This document shows, piece by piece, positions 25,609 through 34,066 of a stretch of 64,000 bases of DNA (the first letter of the stretch is position 1; each line of letters begins with the position of its first letter). The DNA comes from Alistipes sp. UBA936 (lineage in GTDB: Bacteria > Bacteroidota > Bacteroidia > Bacteroidales > Rikenellaceae). The notes under the pieces are model-generated. The model saw only the letters and a program-made list of their open reading frames with translations, ran no database searches and was not told the DNA's origin. The position numbers were made by a program, and so were the translations under genes. The stretch is taken from the NCBI GenBank assembly GCA_002293505.1, contig DBDI01000001.1, forward strand, positions 1 to 64,000, read 5' to 3'.

Positions 25609-26256
25609 ATGACCTGGAGCGAAAAAACGTGGGCGGAAGCCCAACCGATCTACGAGAAAATCACGAAAATGCCGTTCATAGCGGAGCTGGCAGCGGGAAC
25701 ACTACCGCAGGAGAAGTTTCTGTACTACATTGCGCAAGACGACCTGTATCTACACGACTATGCGAAGGCGCTTGCAATAGTGGGAGCGAGGGCGGAAAGT
25801 GTGGAAGAAACGACGGCGTTTGTACAGTATGCGCAGATAGCGCTGATATCGGAGAGAGAGATGCACGAAGGATTCTTTGCACAAACGCCACCACCGGCAA
25901 AGGCTGCGGTGCAACAACCGGCGTGTCATCACTATACCCATTTCTTGCGTGCAACGGCGGCGCTGGAGCCGGTGGGAGTGGGAATGGCAGCGGTGTTACC
26001 CTGTTTCTGGGTGTACAGAGAGGTGGGACGGCATATTTACAACAATTCGGTGGAGGGAAACCCATATCAGAGCTGGATAGATACGTACGTGGGAGAAGAG
26101 TTCGAAGCGCTGGTGGATGGAGCCATAGCGCTGTGTGATGCAGCAGCGGAGAGAGCAACGGAGGCGGAGAGGGTGAGGATGACGGAAGCGTTCGTGGCAG
26201 CGACAAGGCTCGAATTTGATTTCTGGGACGCCGGATACCGCTTGCGAGAATGGTAA
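25609..26256 (+). CDS. tenA: TenA family thiaminase II / aminopyrimidine hydrolase
   Basis: A 215-residue all-helical TenA protein that salvages HMP from thiamine breakdown products. FIAELAAGTLPQEKFLYYIAQDDLYL is the conserved N-terminal region. The active-site Cys lies in AVLPCFWVYREVG, and the C-terminal Glu region (EFDFWDAGYR) is present. It lies 15 bases after thiD, so thiD-tenA form a pyrimidine-salvage pair. It is followed by a promoter for the next gene. Confidence 0.92.
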   Translation: MTWSEKTWAEAQPIYEKITKMPFIAELAAGTLPQEKFLYYIAQDDLYLHDYAKALAIVGARAESVEETTAFVQYAQIALISEREMHEGFFAQTPPPAKAAVQQPACHHYTHFLRATAALEPVGVGMAAVLPCFWVYREVGRHIYNNSVEGNPYQSWIDTYVGEEFEALVDGAIALCDAAAERATEAERVRMTEAFVAATRLEFDFWDAGYRLREW

Positions 26257-26264
26257 AAAATTAG

Positions 26265-26272
26265 TACCTTTG
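26265..26272 (+). promoter_or_regulatory. -7 element five bases before a TTG start
   Basis: TACCTTTG then TGTGT then TTG (26278). The position supports TTG as the start of the FtsE-like gene and predicts a leaderless or nearly leaderless mRNA. Confidence 0.5.
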
Positions 26273-26277
26273 TGTGT

Positions 26278-27033
26278 TTGAACCCACGCGCGAATTTGGC
26301 ACAACAAAACGTTATAGAACTAAGAGACGTCAATGTCTATCACTCGCTGGTGATGGGGAGGAGGCTGACGCGAAAAAACTACCGAAAGTGCGGCGAAAAA
26401 GTACTGGAGGGGGTGTCGCTGTGTGTCGCGCCGGGAGAGATGGTATATCTGATAGGAAGAGTGGGGAGCGGAAAAAGCTCGCTACTAAAGACCCTGTATG
26501 CAGAGGTGCCGCTACTGGAAGGAGAAGGAGAAGTCGCGGGGATAGATCTGAGGAGTGTGAAGAGGAGGGATGTACCCAGGCTGAGGCGAAGGCTTGGGAT
26601 AGTGTTTCAGGACTATCAACTACTGACGGACAGGAGTGTGTTGGAAAACCTGCTGTTTGCTATGAAGGCAACGGGGTGGAGGTCGAAGCACGAGATGGTG
26701 AAGAGAGCGGGAGAAGTGCTCGGGCAAGTGGGGCTGGTGAACAAAGAGCACAAGATGCCGTTCGAACTCTCGGGAGGAGAGCAACAACGACTGGCGATAG
26801 CGAGGGCCTTACTGAACGACCCGGCAGCGCTACTGGCGGACGAACCGACGGGAAATCTCGATCCGGAAACGGCAGACGGAATTATGAAACTGTTTTGTGC
26901 CATTGCGGCGCAAGGCTGTGCGGTGGTAATGTCGACCCACAATGTGGCAAATATTCAACTTTATCCGTCCAGGACGGTGAGGTTCCAAAAAGGGTGCATC
27001 GAAGAACTGGATATTAAAACGATTTTTGGATAG
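26278..27033 (+). CDS. ftsE: FtsE-like ABC transporter ATPase
   Basis: A 251-residue ABC ATPase of the FtsE/LolD type. Walker A is GRVGSGKSS, the Q-loop is VFQDYQLL, the signature LSGGEQQRLAIARALL, Walker B ALLADEPTGNLDPETA, and the switch His is in MSTHN. FtsE works with the membrane protein FtsX to control peptidoglycan hydrolases at division. No ftsX lies next to it, so the partner must be elsewhere. A TTG at 26278 was chosen from the promoter distance. A GTG at 26272 would overlap the -7 element, and the next ATG would cut off the first strand. It is 12 bases from gyrB. Confidence 0.8.
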   Translation: MNPRANLAQQNVIELRDVNVYHSLVMGRRLTRKNYRKCGEKVLEGVSLCVAPGEMVYLIGRVGSGKSSLLKTLYAEVPLLEGEGEVAGIDLRSVKRRDVPRLRRRLGIVFQDYQLLTDRSVLENLLFAMKATGWRSKHEMVKRAGEVLGQVGLVNKEHKMPFELSGGEQQRLAIARALLNDPAALLADEPTGNLDPETADGIMKLFCAIAAQGCAVVMSTHNVANIQLYPSRTVRFQKGCIEELDIKTIFG

Positions 27034-27045
27034 GAAAACAACAAT

Positions 27046-28998
27046 ATGAGCGAGACTAAAAACAACCAACAAGAGGAGTATTCGGCGAGCAGCATTCAAG
27101 TGCTCGAAGGACTGGAAGCAGTGAGAAAGCGCCCGGCGATGTACATAGGAGACATCGGAGTGAAGGGACTACACCATCTTGTGTACGAAATTGTGGACAA
27201 CTCCATTGACGAAGCACTGGCGGGGTTCTGCACCGATATAAAAGTGACCATCAACGAGGATAACTCCATAACCGTGGAAGATAACGGTCGAGGAATCCCG
27301 GTGGACTATCACGAGAAGGAGGGAAAGTCGGCTTTGGAAGTGGTACTGACGGTGCTGCACGCGGGAGGAAAGTTCTCCAAGGACAGCTACAAGGTCTCGG
27401 GAGGGCTGCACGGAGTGGGGATGAGCTGTGTGAATGCGCTGAGCGATAACTTTGTGGCCGAGATCAGGCGAGACGGAAAGGTATACAAACAGTGCTACAG
27501 CATAGGAGCGCCGGTGTCGAAGATGGAAATTGTGGGCGAGGCGAAGACGACGGGAACGAAGATTACCTTCCATCCGGATCCGACCATATTTTCGGTGACG
27601 AAGTATGAGTATGATATTCTGGCGGCGCGGTTGAGGGAACTGGCCTATCTGAACAAGGGAATCAGGATGGAGATAACCGACACCCGCGATACTGAAGGAG
27701 GAGCGAGCGCCGGGCCAAGGCACGAGGAATTCTACTCGGAAGGCGGGCTGAAGGAGTTTGTGCAATACCTGGATGCGAACCGCGAAAAACTGACGGACGA
27801 TGTGATATATCTTGACACAGAGAGGGACGGAGTGCCGGTCGAAGTGGCGATGCAATACAACACGGGATTTACGGAAAACGTACACTCATACGTCAACAAT
27901 ATCAACACGATAGAGGGCGGAACGCATATGACCGGCTTCAGGCGGGCTCTGACGCGGACGCTGAAAAAGTATGCCGACGAGAGCGGAATGCTATCAAAAC
28001 TGAAGTTCGAGATCGCGGGAGACGACTTCAGGGAGGGATTGACGGCAGTGGTGTCGGTGAAGGTGCAAGAGCCGCAATTCGAGGGCCAGACAAAGACTAA
28101 GCTGGGAAACAGCGAAGTGGCAACGGCCGTGGATGGAGCGTTGGCGCAAGCTTTGGGGAATTATCTGGAAGAGAACCCGAAGGATGCCAAAGCCATAGTA
28201 CAGAAGGTGATATTGGCGGCAACGGCGAGGTACGCAGCGAGGAATGCGAGAGAACTGGTGCAGAGGAAAAATGTACTGTCGGGAACGGGATTACCGGGAA
28301 AACTGGCAGACTGCTCGTCTCGTGAACGCGACAGGGCCGAAATCTTCTTCGTCGAAGGAGACTCGGCAGGAGGAACAGCAAAGCAAGGGCGAGATCGTGT
28401 GTTTCAAGCGATTATGCCGCTGAGGGGAAAGATACTGAACATCGAGAAAGCGCAAGAGCACAAGATGTGGGAGAACGAGGAGATAAAGAATATGTTCACG
28501 GCAATCGGAGTGACCATCGGAACGGAAGAAGACAGCAAAGCATTGAACCTGGATAAGTTACGATATGGAAAGATCATAATTATGACCGATGCCGACGTCG
28601 ACGGAAGCCACATCGCAACTCTGATGCTGACGTTCTTTTTCCGAAAGATGAGAGAGCTGATCGAGCAAGGGCACATCTATATCGCGACGCCGCCGCTGTA
28701 TCTGGTGAAGAAGGGGGCGAGGGAGCGATATTGCTGGAGCGAGGAACAAAGAGAAGCGACAGTGGAAGAGTTCGGAGCCAAAGGTGTTCATACGCAGAGG
28801 TATAAAGGTCTCGGAGAGATGAATGCGGAGCAGTTGTGGGAGACGACGATGAACCCGGAAAGCAGGATCCTGCGTCAAGTGACCATCGAAAACGCAACCG
28901 AAGCAGACAGAATCTTCTCTATGCTAATGGGAGACGACGTTCCGCCCCGACGAGAATTCATCGAGGCGAACGCCAAGTACGCCAATATAGACGCCTAA
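27046..28998 (+). CDS. gyrB: DNA gyrase subunit B
   Basis: A 650-residue type IIA topoisomerase ATPase subunit. The GHKL ATP site shows EIVDNSIDEAL, VEDNGRGIPV and VLHAGGKF...SGGLHGVG. The transducer follows. The Toprim domain has VEGDSAGGTAKQGRDR, PLRGKILN and MTDADVDGSHI. The C-terminal tail has RYKGLGEMNAEQLWETTMNP. It lies 12 bases after the ftsE-like gene. The stop overlaps the convergent S9 peptidase stop by four bases. Confidence 0.97.
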   Translation: MSETKNNQQEEYSASSIQVLEGLEAVRKRPAMYIGDIGVKGLHHLVYEIVDNSIDEALAGFCTDIKVTINEDNSITVEDNGRGIPVDYHEKEGKSALEVVLTVLHAGGKFSKDSYKVSGGLHGVGMSCVNALSDNFVAEIRRDGKVYKQCYSIGAPVSKMEIVGEAKTTGTKITFHPDPTIFSVTKYEYDILAARLRELAYLNKGIRMEITDTRDTEGGASAGPRHEEFYSEGGLKEFVQYLDANREKLTDDVIYLDTERDGVPVEVAMQYNTGFTENVHSYVNNINTIEGGTHMTGFRRALTRTLKKYADESGMLSKLKFEIAGDDFREGLTAVVSVKVQEPQFEGQTKTKLGNSEVATAVDGALAQALGNYLEENPKDAKAIVQKVILAATARYAARNARELVQRKNVLSGTGLPGKLADCSSRERDRAEIFFVEGDSAGGTAKQGRDRVFQAIMPLRGKILNIEKAQEHKMWENEEIKNMFTAIGVTIGTEEDSKALNLDKLRYGKIIIMTDADVDGSHIATLMLTFFFRKMRELIEQGHIYIATPPLYLVKKGARERYCWSEEQREATVEEFGAKGVHTQRYKGLGEMNAEQLWETTMNPESRILRQVTIENATEADRIFSMLMGDDVPPRREFIEANAKYANIDA

Positions 28999-31166
28999 TT
29001 CTTCAGGTACTTATCCAACCAACCGAAGAACTCGCGGTTCCAAGTGAGGGAGTTTTGAGGCTTGAAAACCTGGTGAGCCTCGTTCTCGAAAACCACCAAC
29101 CGAGAGTCGATACCGAGAAGGCGAGCAGCCGTGTGGGCCTCGATACTCTGGGTGTAGGGGATGCGGAAGTCGAATAAACCGGTGATTATCAGGATCGGAG
29201 TATCCCAATTCTGAACCAGAGTGTGAGGCGAGTGGGCGTAGGAGCGCTGGGCAGTGGCGTTAGATTTGTCCCAATAAGGGCCGCCATAATCGTTGTTAGG
29301 GAAGAACAATTCCTCGGTACTGCCGTACTTACTGATCATATCGAAAATCCCGCAATGGGCGATGAACGCCTTGAAGCGCTCTTGGTGGATGCCGGCGAGG
29401 TAGAACGACGAGTAACCACCGTAACTTGCACCTACACAACCCAATCGGTCTTCATCGACGTAGGGCTCGGCGGCAACGGCGTCGATTGCAGCAAGCAGGT
29501 CGCGAATGTTCTGGCCAGAGTAATCGCCGGAGATCTGGTCGGTCCATTCCTGACCGAAGGAGGGAGTGCCGCGGCGGTTAGGAGCAACGACGATGTAACC
29601 CCGGGCAGCCATCAACTGGAAGTTCCAACGGTAGCTCCACATCTGAGACACAGTACTTTGCGGCCCGCCCTCGCAGTAAAGAAGGGTGGGGTATTTCTTA
29701 GCAGGGTCGAAGTCGGGAGGGAAAATCACCCACGTGAGCATATCCTTACCATCAGAGGTGCGGATGTGGCGCTTTTCGATCGCACCCATACGAATGTTAC
29801 TGAAAATGTGGCCGTTGATGTCAGTCAAGGGAGCCATCTCGCCGGAAGAAACGTTGACAGTGTAGAGCTCGGCAGCGTGGTCCTGGCGGGTGAGCGAAAC
29901 CACGGTCTGGCCGGCAGCAGAGTGAGAAGCGGCAGTAATGTCGTGATCGCCTGAGGTAATGAGAGTTACAGTGCCGGTCGCGGTCGGGTCGGCTGGCAGG
30001 GAGACCTTGCAAAGCTGGTAAGTACCGAAGTGGGGCGCGATGAAGAGGAGCTCGTTAGGGCCGTTCCAGATGACGTTAGTGGCGTTGTGGTCGAAGTCCT
30101 TAGTGAGGTCGGTAAAGTTACCGGAGGCGATGTTGTAGACGATCAAGCGCTCCTTGTCGGCCTCGTTACCGGCGCGAGGCTGGCTGCGAAAAGCGATGTG
30201 AGAGTCGTCGGGAGACCAAACGGGGTATTTGTCGTAACCAACGAGTGTCGGCTGGCCGTTGCGTTCGGGGTAGTAGAGCCGCAGGAAGTCCTCGCCGAAG
30301 GGTTTGCAGATGTTGCGGGTGGCACCGGAAGCGACGTCGTAGAGGTAGATGTCGGAGTCAGTCGAGACGGCGTACTCCTTGCCAGTCAGCTTCTTACAAG
30401 TGTAGGCCAGCTGGGTGCCGGCGTTGTTCCAGGCAATCTCGGCGCCGTCGAAGTAGGGCTCCATCGGGCTGTCGAACGGCTCGTCCGCCATAATGTCGGT
30501 ACCGGCAACGAGCGAATCGCCAGAGAAGTCGGAAACGAAAATGTGCAGGTGTGAGCCGTCAGTCCAACGATCCCAATGGCGAACCATAAGGTCGTCATAA
30601 ATTTTGGCCGCCGATTTTGGAAGGTCGGGGTAGATCTCGCCCGAAGCACGCTTTTCGACCTTAACGCGCTGGACGTAGAAAGCACGGTCGCCGGAGGGTG
30701 CAATACTGTAATACTCAATGTCTTGATCAAGACTGGAGAGCTGGCGAAGGCCGCCACCGTCGGGCGCACAACTCCACAACTGGGACGAGCCGCCGCGGTC
30801 GCTCAAAAAGTAGATGCGAGAACCGTCGGCACTCCACGAAGGGACGGAAGCATTACCTTTATTATCAGTGATTTGGGTCACACCGCCGGAGGGCACTGAC
30901 TGCATCCAGAGGGTCGTCACGCCGCGGTTTTCGGCCATATTGTAATCGGTGCGAGAGTAGACAACCTGTGACCCGTCGGGCGAGAGAACGAACTCGCCGA
31001 TACGGCCCATTTTCCAGATCACCTCGGGGGTGAGAATACCAGCCGCGAGCTCTTCGGGTGTGAGGGCGTTGTCGATCACGAGAGGCCCGGAGGCCTGCTC
31101 CTTGGAAGTGCAACTTGCTACGAGTGAGGCCATTGCGATGAGGGTTAGGGTAAAGATGTTTTTCAT
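28995..31166 (-). CDS. S9 family peptidase (dipeptidyl/acylaminoacyl type)
   Basis: A 723-residue secreted peptidase. The lipoprotein signal has its Cys in LVASCTSK. A TolB/DPP-like beta-propeller (about 45-440) has repeats such as SPDGSQVVYSR, SWSADGSRIYF and SPDDSHIAFRS. The alpha/beta hydrolase domain has the Ser in GASYGGYSS, the Asp in FDFRIPYTQ and the His in FENEAHQVFK. It probably trims oligopeptides in the periplasm or at the surface. The ATG at 31166 overlaps the Nudix stop by four bases and starts the signal peptide. It converges on gyrB with overlapping stops. Confidence 0.9.
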   Translation of the reverse strand: MKNIFTLTLIAMASLVASCTSKEQASGPLVIDNALTPEELAAGILTPEVIWKMGRIGEFVLSPDGSQVVYSRTDYNMAENRGVTTLWMQSVPSGGVTQITDNKGNASVPSWSADGSRIYFLSDRGGSSQLWSCAPDGGGLRQLSSLDQDIEYYSIAPSGDRAFYVQRVKVEKRASGEIYPDLPKSAAKIYDDLMVRHWDRWTDGSHLHIFVSDFSGDSLVAGTDIMADEPFDSPMEPYFDGAEIAWNNAGTQLAYTCKKLTGKEYAVSTDSDIYLYDVASGATRNICKPFGEDFLRLYYPERNGQPTLVGYDKYPVWSPDDSHIAFRSQPRAGNEADKERLIVYNIASGNFTDLTKDFDHNATNVIWNGPNELLFIAPHFGTYQLCKVSLPADPTATGTVTLITSGDHDITAASHSAAGQTVVSLTRQDHAAELYTVNVSSGEMAPLTDINGHIFSNIRMGAIEKRHIRTSDGKDMLTWVIFPPDFDPAKKYPTLLYCEGGPQSTVSQMWSYRWNFQLMAARGYIVVAPNRRGTPSFGQEWTDQISGDYSGQNIRDLLAAIDAVAAEPYVDEDRLGCVGASYGGYSSFYLAGIHQERFKAFIAHCGIFDMISKYGSTEELFFPNNDYGGPYWDKSNATAQRSYAHSPHTLVQNWDTPILIITGLFDFRIPYTQSIEAHTAARLLGIDSRLVVFENEAHQVFKPQNSLTWNREFFGWLDKYLKN

Positions 31167-31594
31167 ATTTGAAGGGTTTGGATTACTTGCTGGATGGTTG
31201 TGAAGCTGGAAGCGGCGCGGCGGCGGGCCTCCGAAAGAGAGACCCATTCGAGGGCGGTGATGTCCTCCTCGGACTGGGGAGTGAGGGCGTCGGGGTTGCC
31301 GGAGTAAGTCATTAGGAACCAGGTTACTTGTTTGGTTTCGGAAAGTCCGTCGGCGGTAAGGTAAGAGTGGCGGGTACGGATCAACTCGTGCACGATAGTC
31401 AGGGCGGCGGGGTCGAGACCACACTCCTCGCAAACCTCGCGGACGGCGCACTCGGGCAGCGTTTCACCCTCGTCGAGGTGGCCTTTGGGAAGGTCCCACA
31501 TACCGCGGCGAAACATCATCAAAAGACGCCCGTTCATATCCGAAACCACGCCTCCCGCAGCCGCTATTACAGAATTTTCACTATCTTTGCGCAT
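31163..31594 (-). CDS. Nudix hydrolase
   Basis: A 143-residue Nudix protein. The box is complete: GHLDEGETLPECAVREVCEE followed by CGL. It is preceded by WDLPKG, as in ADP-ribose or (d)NTP pyrophosphohydrolases. The ATG at 31594 leaves a single base before the divergent pyrE ATG at 31596, so each gene's promoter must lie in the other's coding region. A GTG at 31609 is an alternative but would overlap pyrE. The substrate is unknown. Confidence 0.85.
   Translation of the reverse strand: MRKDSENSVIAAAGGVVSDMNGRLLMMFRRGMWDLPKGHLDEGETLPECAVREVCEECGLDPAALTIVHELIRTRHSYLTADGLSETKQVTWFLMTYSGNPDALTPQSEEDITALEWVSLSEARRRAASSFTTIQQVIQTLQI
31582..31589 (+). promoter_or_regulatory. pyrE -7 element inside the Nudix gene
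   Basis: TATCTTTG six bases before the pyrE ATG. It lies within codons 2-5 of the divergent Nudix gene, so regulatory and coding functions share the same bases. Confidence 0.55.
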
Positions 31595-31595
31595 T

Positions 31596-32225
31596 ATGAA
31601 AAAAGACACAGCCGGCGCAATCGCCGCAGCACTACTGCAAATTAACGCAATAAAACTCAGTCCTGCAAATCTTTTTACGTGGGCCAGCGGATGGCGCTCG
31701 CCAATCTATTGTGACAACAGACGAGTGCTGTCACATCCGGGAGTGCGCGGGCAGGTGAGGGATGCTTTTGTGGAACTGGTGAGGGCGAAGTATCCGGCAG
31801 CAGAGGTGGTTGCAGGAGTGGCGACAGGAGCGATTGCGCACGGGGTACTGGTGGCGGAGGCGCTAGGGCTACCCTTTATATATGTACGTTCGGCAGCGAA
31901 AGGACACGGGCTCGAAAATCTGATAGAAGGAGAGTATGCGGCAGGGCAGAAAGTGGTTGTGATCGAGGATCTTATCTCGACGGGAGGAAGCTCGCTGGCG
32001 GCGGTGGAAGCGCTGAGGAGTGCAGGATTGGATGTGATGGGGATGGTGGCCATTTTTACGTATGCGTTTCAGACCGCGGAGGCGAATTTTGAAGCAGCGG
32101 GAGTGGCGCTGGACACGCTGAGCGACTATCCGACTTTGATTGAACTGGCCAGAGAGGAGGGCTATGTGAGGGAGGAAGATCTGGAGGTGTTGAACAAGTG
32201 GCGCAAAAATCCGGCGGGGCTATGA
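31596..32225 (+). CDS. pyrE: Orotate phosphoribosyltransferase
   Basis: A 209-residue enzyme making OMP from orotate and PRPP. The N-terminal lid FTWASGWRSPIYCDNR is typical. The substrate loop contains VRSAAKGHG. The PRPP motif is VVVIEDLISTGGSSL. It overlaps the SRPBCC gene by four bases. The 5' end abuts the divergent Nudix gene, and the mRNA leader is predicted to be at most six bases. Confidence 0.94.
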   Translation: MKKDTAGAIAAALLQINAIKLSPANLFTWASGWRSPIYCDNRRVLSHPGVRGQVRDAFVELVRAKYPAAEVVAGVATGAIAHGVLVAEALGLPFIYVRSAAKGHGLENLIEGEYAAGQKVVVIEDLISTGGSSLAAVEALRSAGLDVMGMVAIFTYAFQTAEANFEAAGVALDTLSDYPTLIELAREEGYVREEDLEVLNKWRKNPAGL

Positions 32226-32623
32226 TAGAAAAGTACGAGAGCAAGCAACAGAGAGCGAGACGGCCGGCGGAAATGATATACGGAGCGTTGTCTGACTTCA
32301 ACAACTTCACGCCGATTGTGGCGGGAAAGGTTGACGAATGGAAGGTAGATGGAGACGAATGCAGCTTAACGGTCAAGGGTTTACCGATAAAGCTACGGAT
32401 GACGGAAAAGGTGCCAGGGAAGCTGATAAAGGTCGAGGCGGACGAGTCGTCGCCGGTGGGGTTCAAGTTCTGGATACAGCTGAAAGAAGTTGAACCTTAT
32501 GACACGCGGCTGAGGCTGGTGCTGCACGCCGAGATGAATATGATGATCAAGATGATGGTGGGGTCGAAAATACAACCGGCGCTGGACGGGATGGCCGAGA
32601 AAATAGCCGAGGCGTTTTCGTAG
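32222..32623 (+). CDS. SRPBCC (START-like) domain protein
   Basis: A 133-residue protein of helix-grip (polyketide cyclase/START-like) pattern. An N-terminal strand and a helix pair (AEMIYGALSDFNNF) are followed by beta strands around VDGDECSLTVKGLPIKLRM and a long amphipathic C-terminal helix rich in Met (NMMIKMMVGSKI). Such proteins bind hydrophobic ligands. No catalytic motif is visible. It starts in the pyrE stop codon. Conserved pyrE-SRPBCC pairing in Bacteroidales is known to me only as a general impression. Confidence 0.7.
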   Translation: MIEKYESKQQRARRPAEMIYGALSDFNNFTPIVAGKVDEWKVDGDECSLTVKGLPIKLRMTEKVPGKLIKVEADESSPVGFKFWIQLKEVEPYDTRLRLVLHAEMNMMIKMMVGSKIQPALDGMAEKIAEAFS

Positions 32624-32662
32624 AAAGCAGCCGTTAGAACGCCGCCGGGCCGGGTCTGCCGC

Positions 32663-33961
32663 CTATTTTTTGCGGCCGGCGACAACAGCCTTCATCATCT
32701 TACGGCTCTGCTCGAACTGCTTCATCAGGCGATTCACGTCGGGAAGCGTGGTGCCGCTACCAAGGGCGATACGCTCACGTCGGGAAGCATTGATGGCCGC
32801 CGGGTTCTCGCGCTCGAACGGAGTCATCGAACCGATGATAGCCTCGGTCTGTTTGAAAACGTCGTCCGAAATTTCGACGTCGCGAAGCGCCTTACCAACG
32901 CCCGGGATCATCGACATCAGGTCCTTCATATTACCCATCTTCTTGACCTGGGCAATCTGCTCCAAAAAGTCGTTGAAATCGAAGCTGTCGGTGTGTAATT
33001 TCTTGCGTGTTTTTCGGGCTTCCGCCTCGTCGTAGTGCTCCTGGGCCCGCTCGACGAGAGAAACAACGTCGCCCATACCGAGGATACGGTCGGCCATACG
33101 CTCGGGGTGGAAGATCTGCAAGGCGTCCATCTTCTCGCCCGAGGAGATGAATTTCAACGGTTTATTGACCACGCTACGGATTGAGATCGCAGCACCGCCA
33201 CGGGTGTCGCCGTCGAGTTTTGTGAGCACAACGCCGTCGAAATCCAACCTGTCGTTGAACTCGCGAGCAGTGTTTACAGCGTCCTGACCGGTCATCGAGT
33301 CGACAACGAACAGAGTTTCGGAGGGTTTGACGGCCGCCTTGATAGCCGCGATCTCGGTCATCATCGCCTCGTCGACAGCCAAACGACCCGCCGTGTCGAC
33401 TATCACAGTATTTATGGAGCGGGTGCGGGCGTACTTGATGGCGTTCTCAGCTATCTGCACGGGATTCTTGCTGTCGGGCTCAGTGTAGACCTCCACGCCG
33501 ATCTGCTCGCCGAGGACTTTCAACTGCTCGATCGCCGCGGGCCGGTAGACGTCGCCGGCAACGAGCAAAACCTGACGACCGCGTTTACTTTTGATAAAGG
33601 CAGCGAGCTTACCGGAAAAAGTAGTCTTACCGGAGCCCTGAAGGCCGGCGATGAGAACCACGGCGGGCGAACCGGTGAGGTTGATGTCCGTGGCAGTACC
33701 GCCCATCAGAGCAGCCAACTCGTCGCGAACGATCTTGGTCATCATCTGGCCCGGTTTGACGGCAGTGAGCACGTTCTCGCCGAGAGCCTTTTGTTTGACG
33801 GTATCGGTGAACGACTTGGCAACCTTGTAGTTGACGTCGGCGTCGACCAGCGCGCGACGAATCTCCTTAAGCGTTTCGGCAACGTTGATCTCGGTGATCT
33901 TCCCCTCGCCTTTAAGTATTTTGAACGACCTCTCGAGCTTGTCTGTCAGATTTTCGAACAT
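32663..33961 (-). CDS. ffh: Signal recognition particle GTPase Ffh
   Basis: A 432-residue SRP54 homologue. The N domain begins MFENLTDKLERSFKIL. The G domain has GLQGSGKTTFSGKLA, DTAGRLAVDE and TKLDGDTRGGAA. The C-terminal M domain has its Met-rich helices, ending MMKAVVAGRKK. It targets inner-membrane proteins with 4.5S RNA and FtsY. The ATG at 33961 lies 21 bases after TACCTTTG. A TTG eight codons earlier would overlap the promoter. Confidence 0.96.
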   Translation of the reverse strand: MFENLTDKLERSFKILKGEGKITEINVAETLKEIRRALVDADVNYKVAKSFTDTVKQKALGENVLTAVKPGQMMTKIVRDELAALMGGTATDINLTGSPAVVLIAGLQGSGKTTFSGKLAAFIKSKRGRQVLLVAGDVYRPAAIEQLKVLGEQIGVEVYTEPDSKNPVQIAENAIKYARTRSINTVIVDTAGRLAVDEAMMTEIAAIKAAVKPSETLFVVDSMTGQDAVNTAREFNDRLDFDGVVLTKLDGDTRGGAAISIRSVVNKPLKFISSGEKMDALQIFHPERMADRILGMGDVVSLVERAQEHYDEAEARKTRKKLHTDSFDFNDFLEQIAQVKKMGNMKDLMSMIPGVGKALRDVEISDDVFKQTEAIIGSMTPFERENPAAINASRRERIALGSGTTLPDVNRLMKQFEQSRKMMKAVVAGRKK

Positions 33962-33982
33962 CTTTTTTACGCAATTTTGGCA

Positions 33983-33990
33983 CAAAGGTA
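33983..33990 (-). promoter_or_regulatory. -7 element of ffh
   Basis: TACCTTTG on the minus strand, 21 bases before the ATG. The weaker plus-strand TACCTTCG at 34005-34012 for the TonB receptor faces away from it. Confidence 0.6.
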
Positions 33991-34021
33991 CGAATTTTTT
34001 TACTTACCTTCGCCCCCCGTA

Positions 34022-34040
34022 TTCGGGGAGAGTCCCCGAA
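34022..34040 (+). promoter_or_regulatory. Leader hairpin of the TonB receptor gene
   Basis: Perfect 8-bp stem TTCGGGGA-GAG-TCCCCGAA, extendable by CGT/ACG over one bulged A. It starts nine bases after the weak -7 element and ends 26 bases before the ATG. It has no T run. It could stabilise the mRNA or control translation. It does not resemble a cobalamin riboswitch. Confidence 0.5.
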
Positions 34041-34066
34041 ACGTTAACCCAAATTTCAAACGAAAG

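Noticed and set aside
34005..34066. Second cobalamin riboswitch before the TonB receptor at 34067
   Set aside because: The leader is only about 54 bases and lacks the B12 box and other aptamer landmarks. Only a simple hairpin is present.
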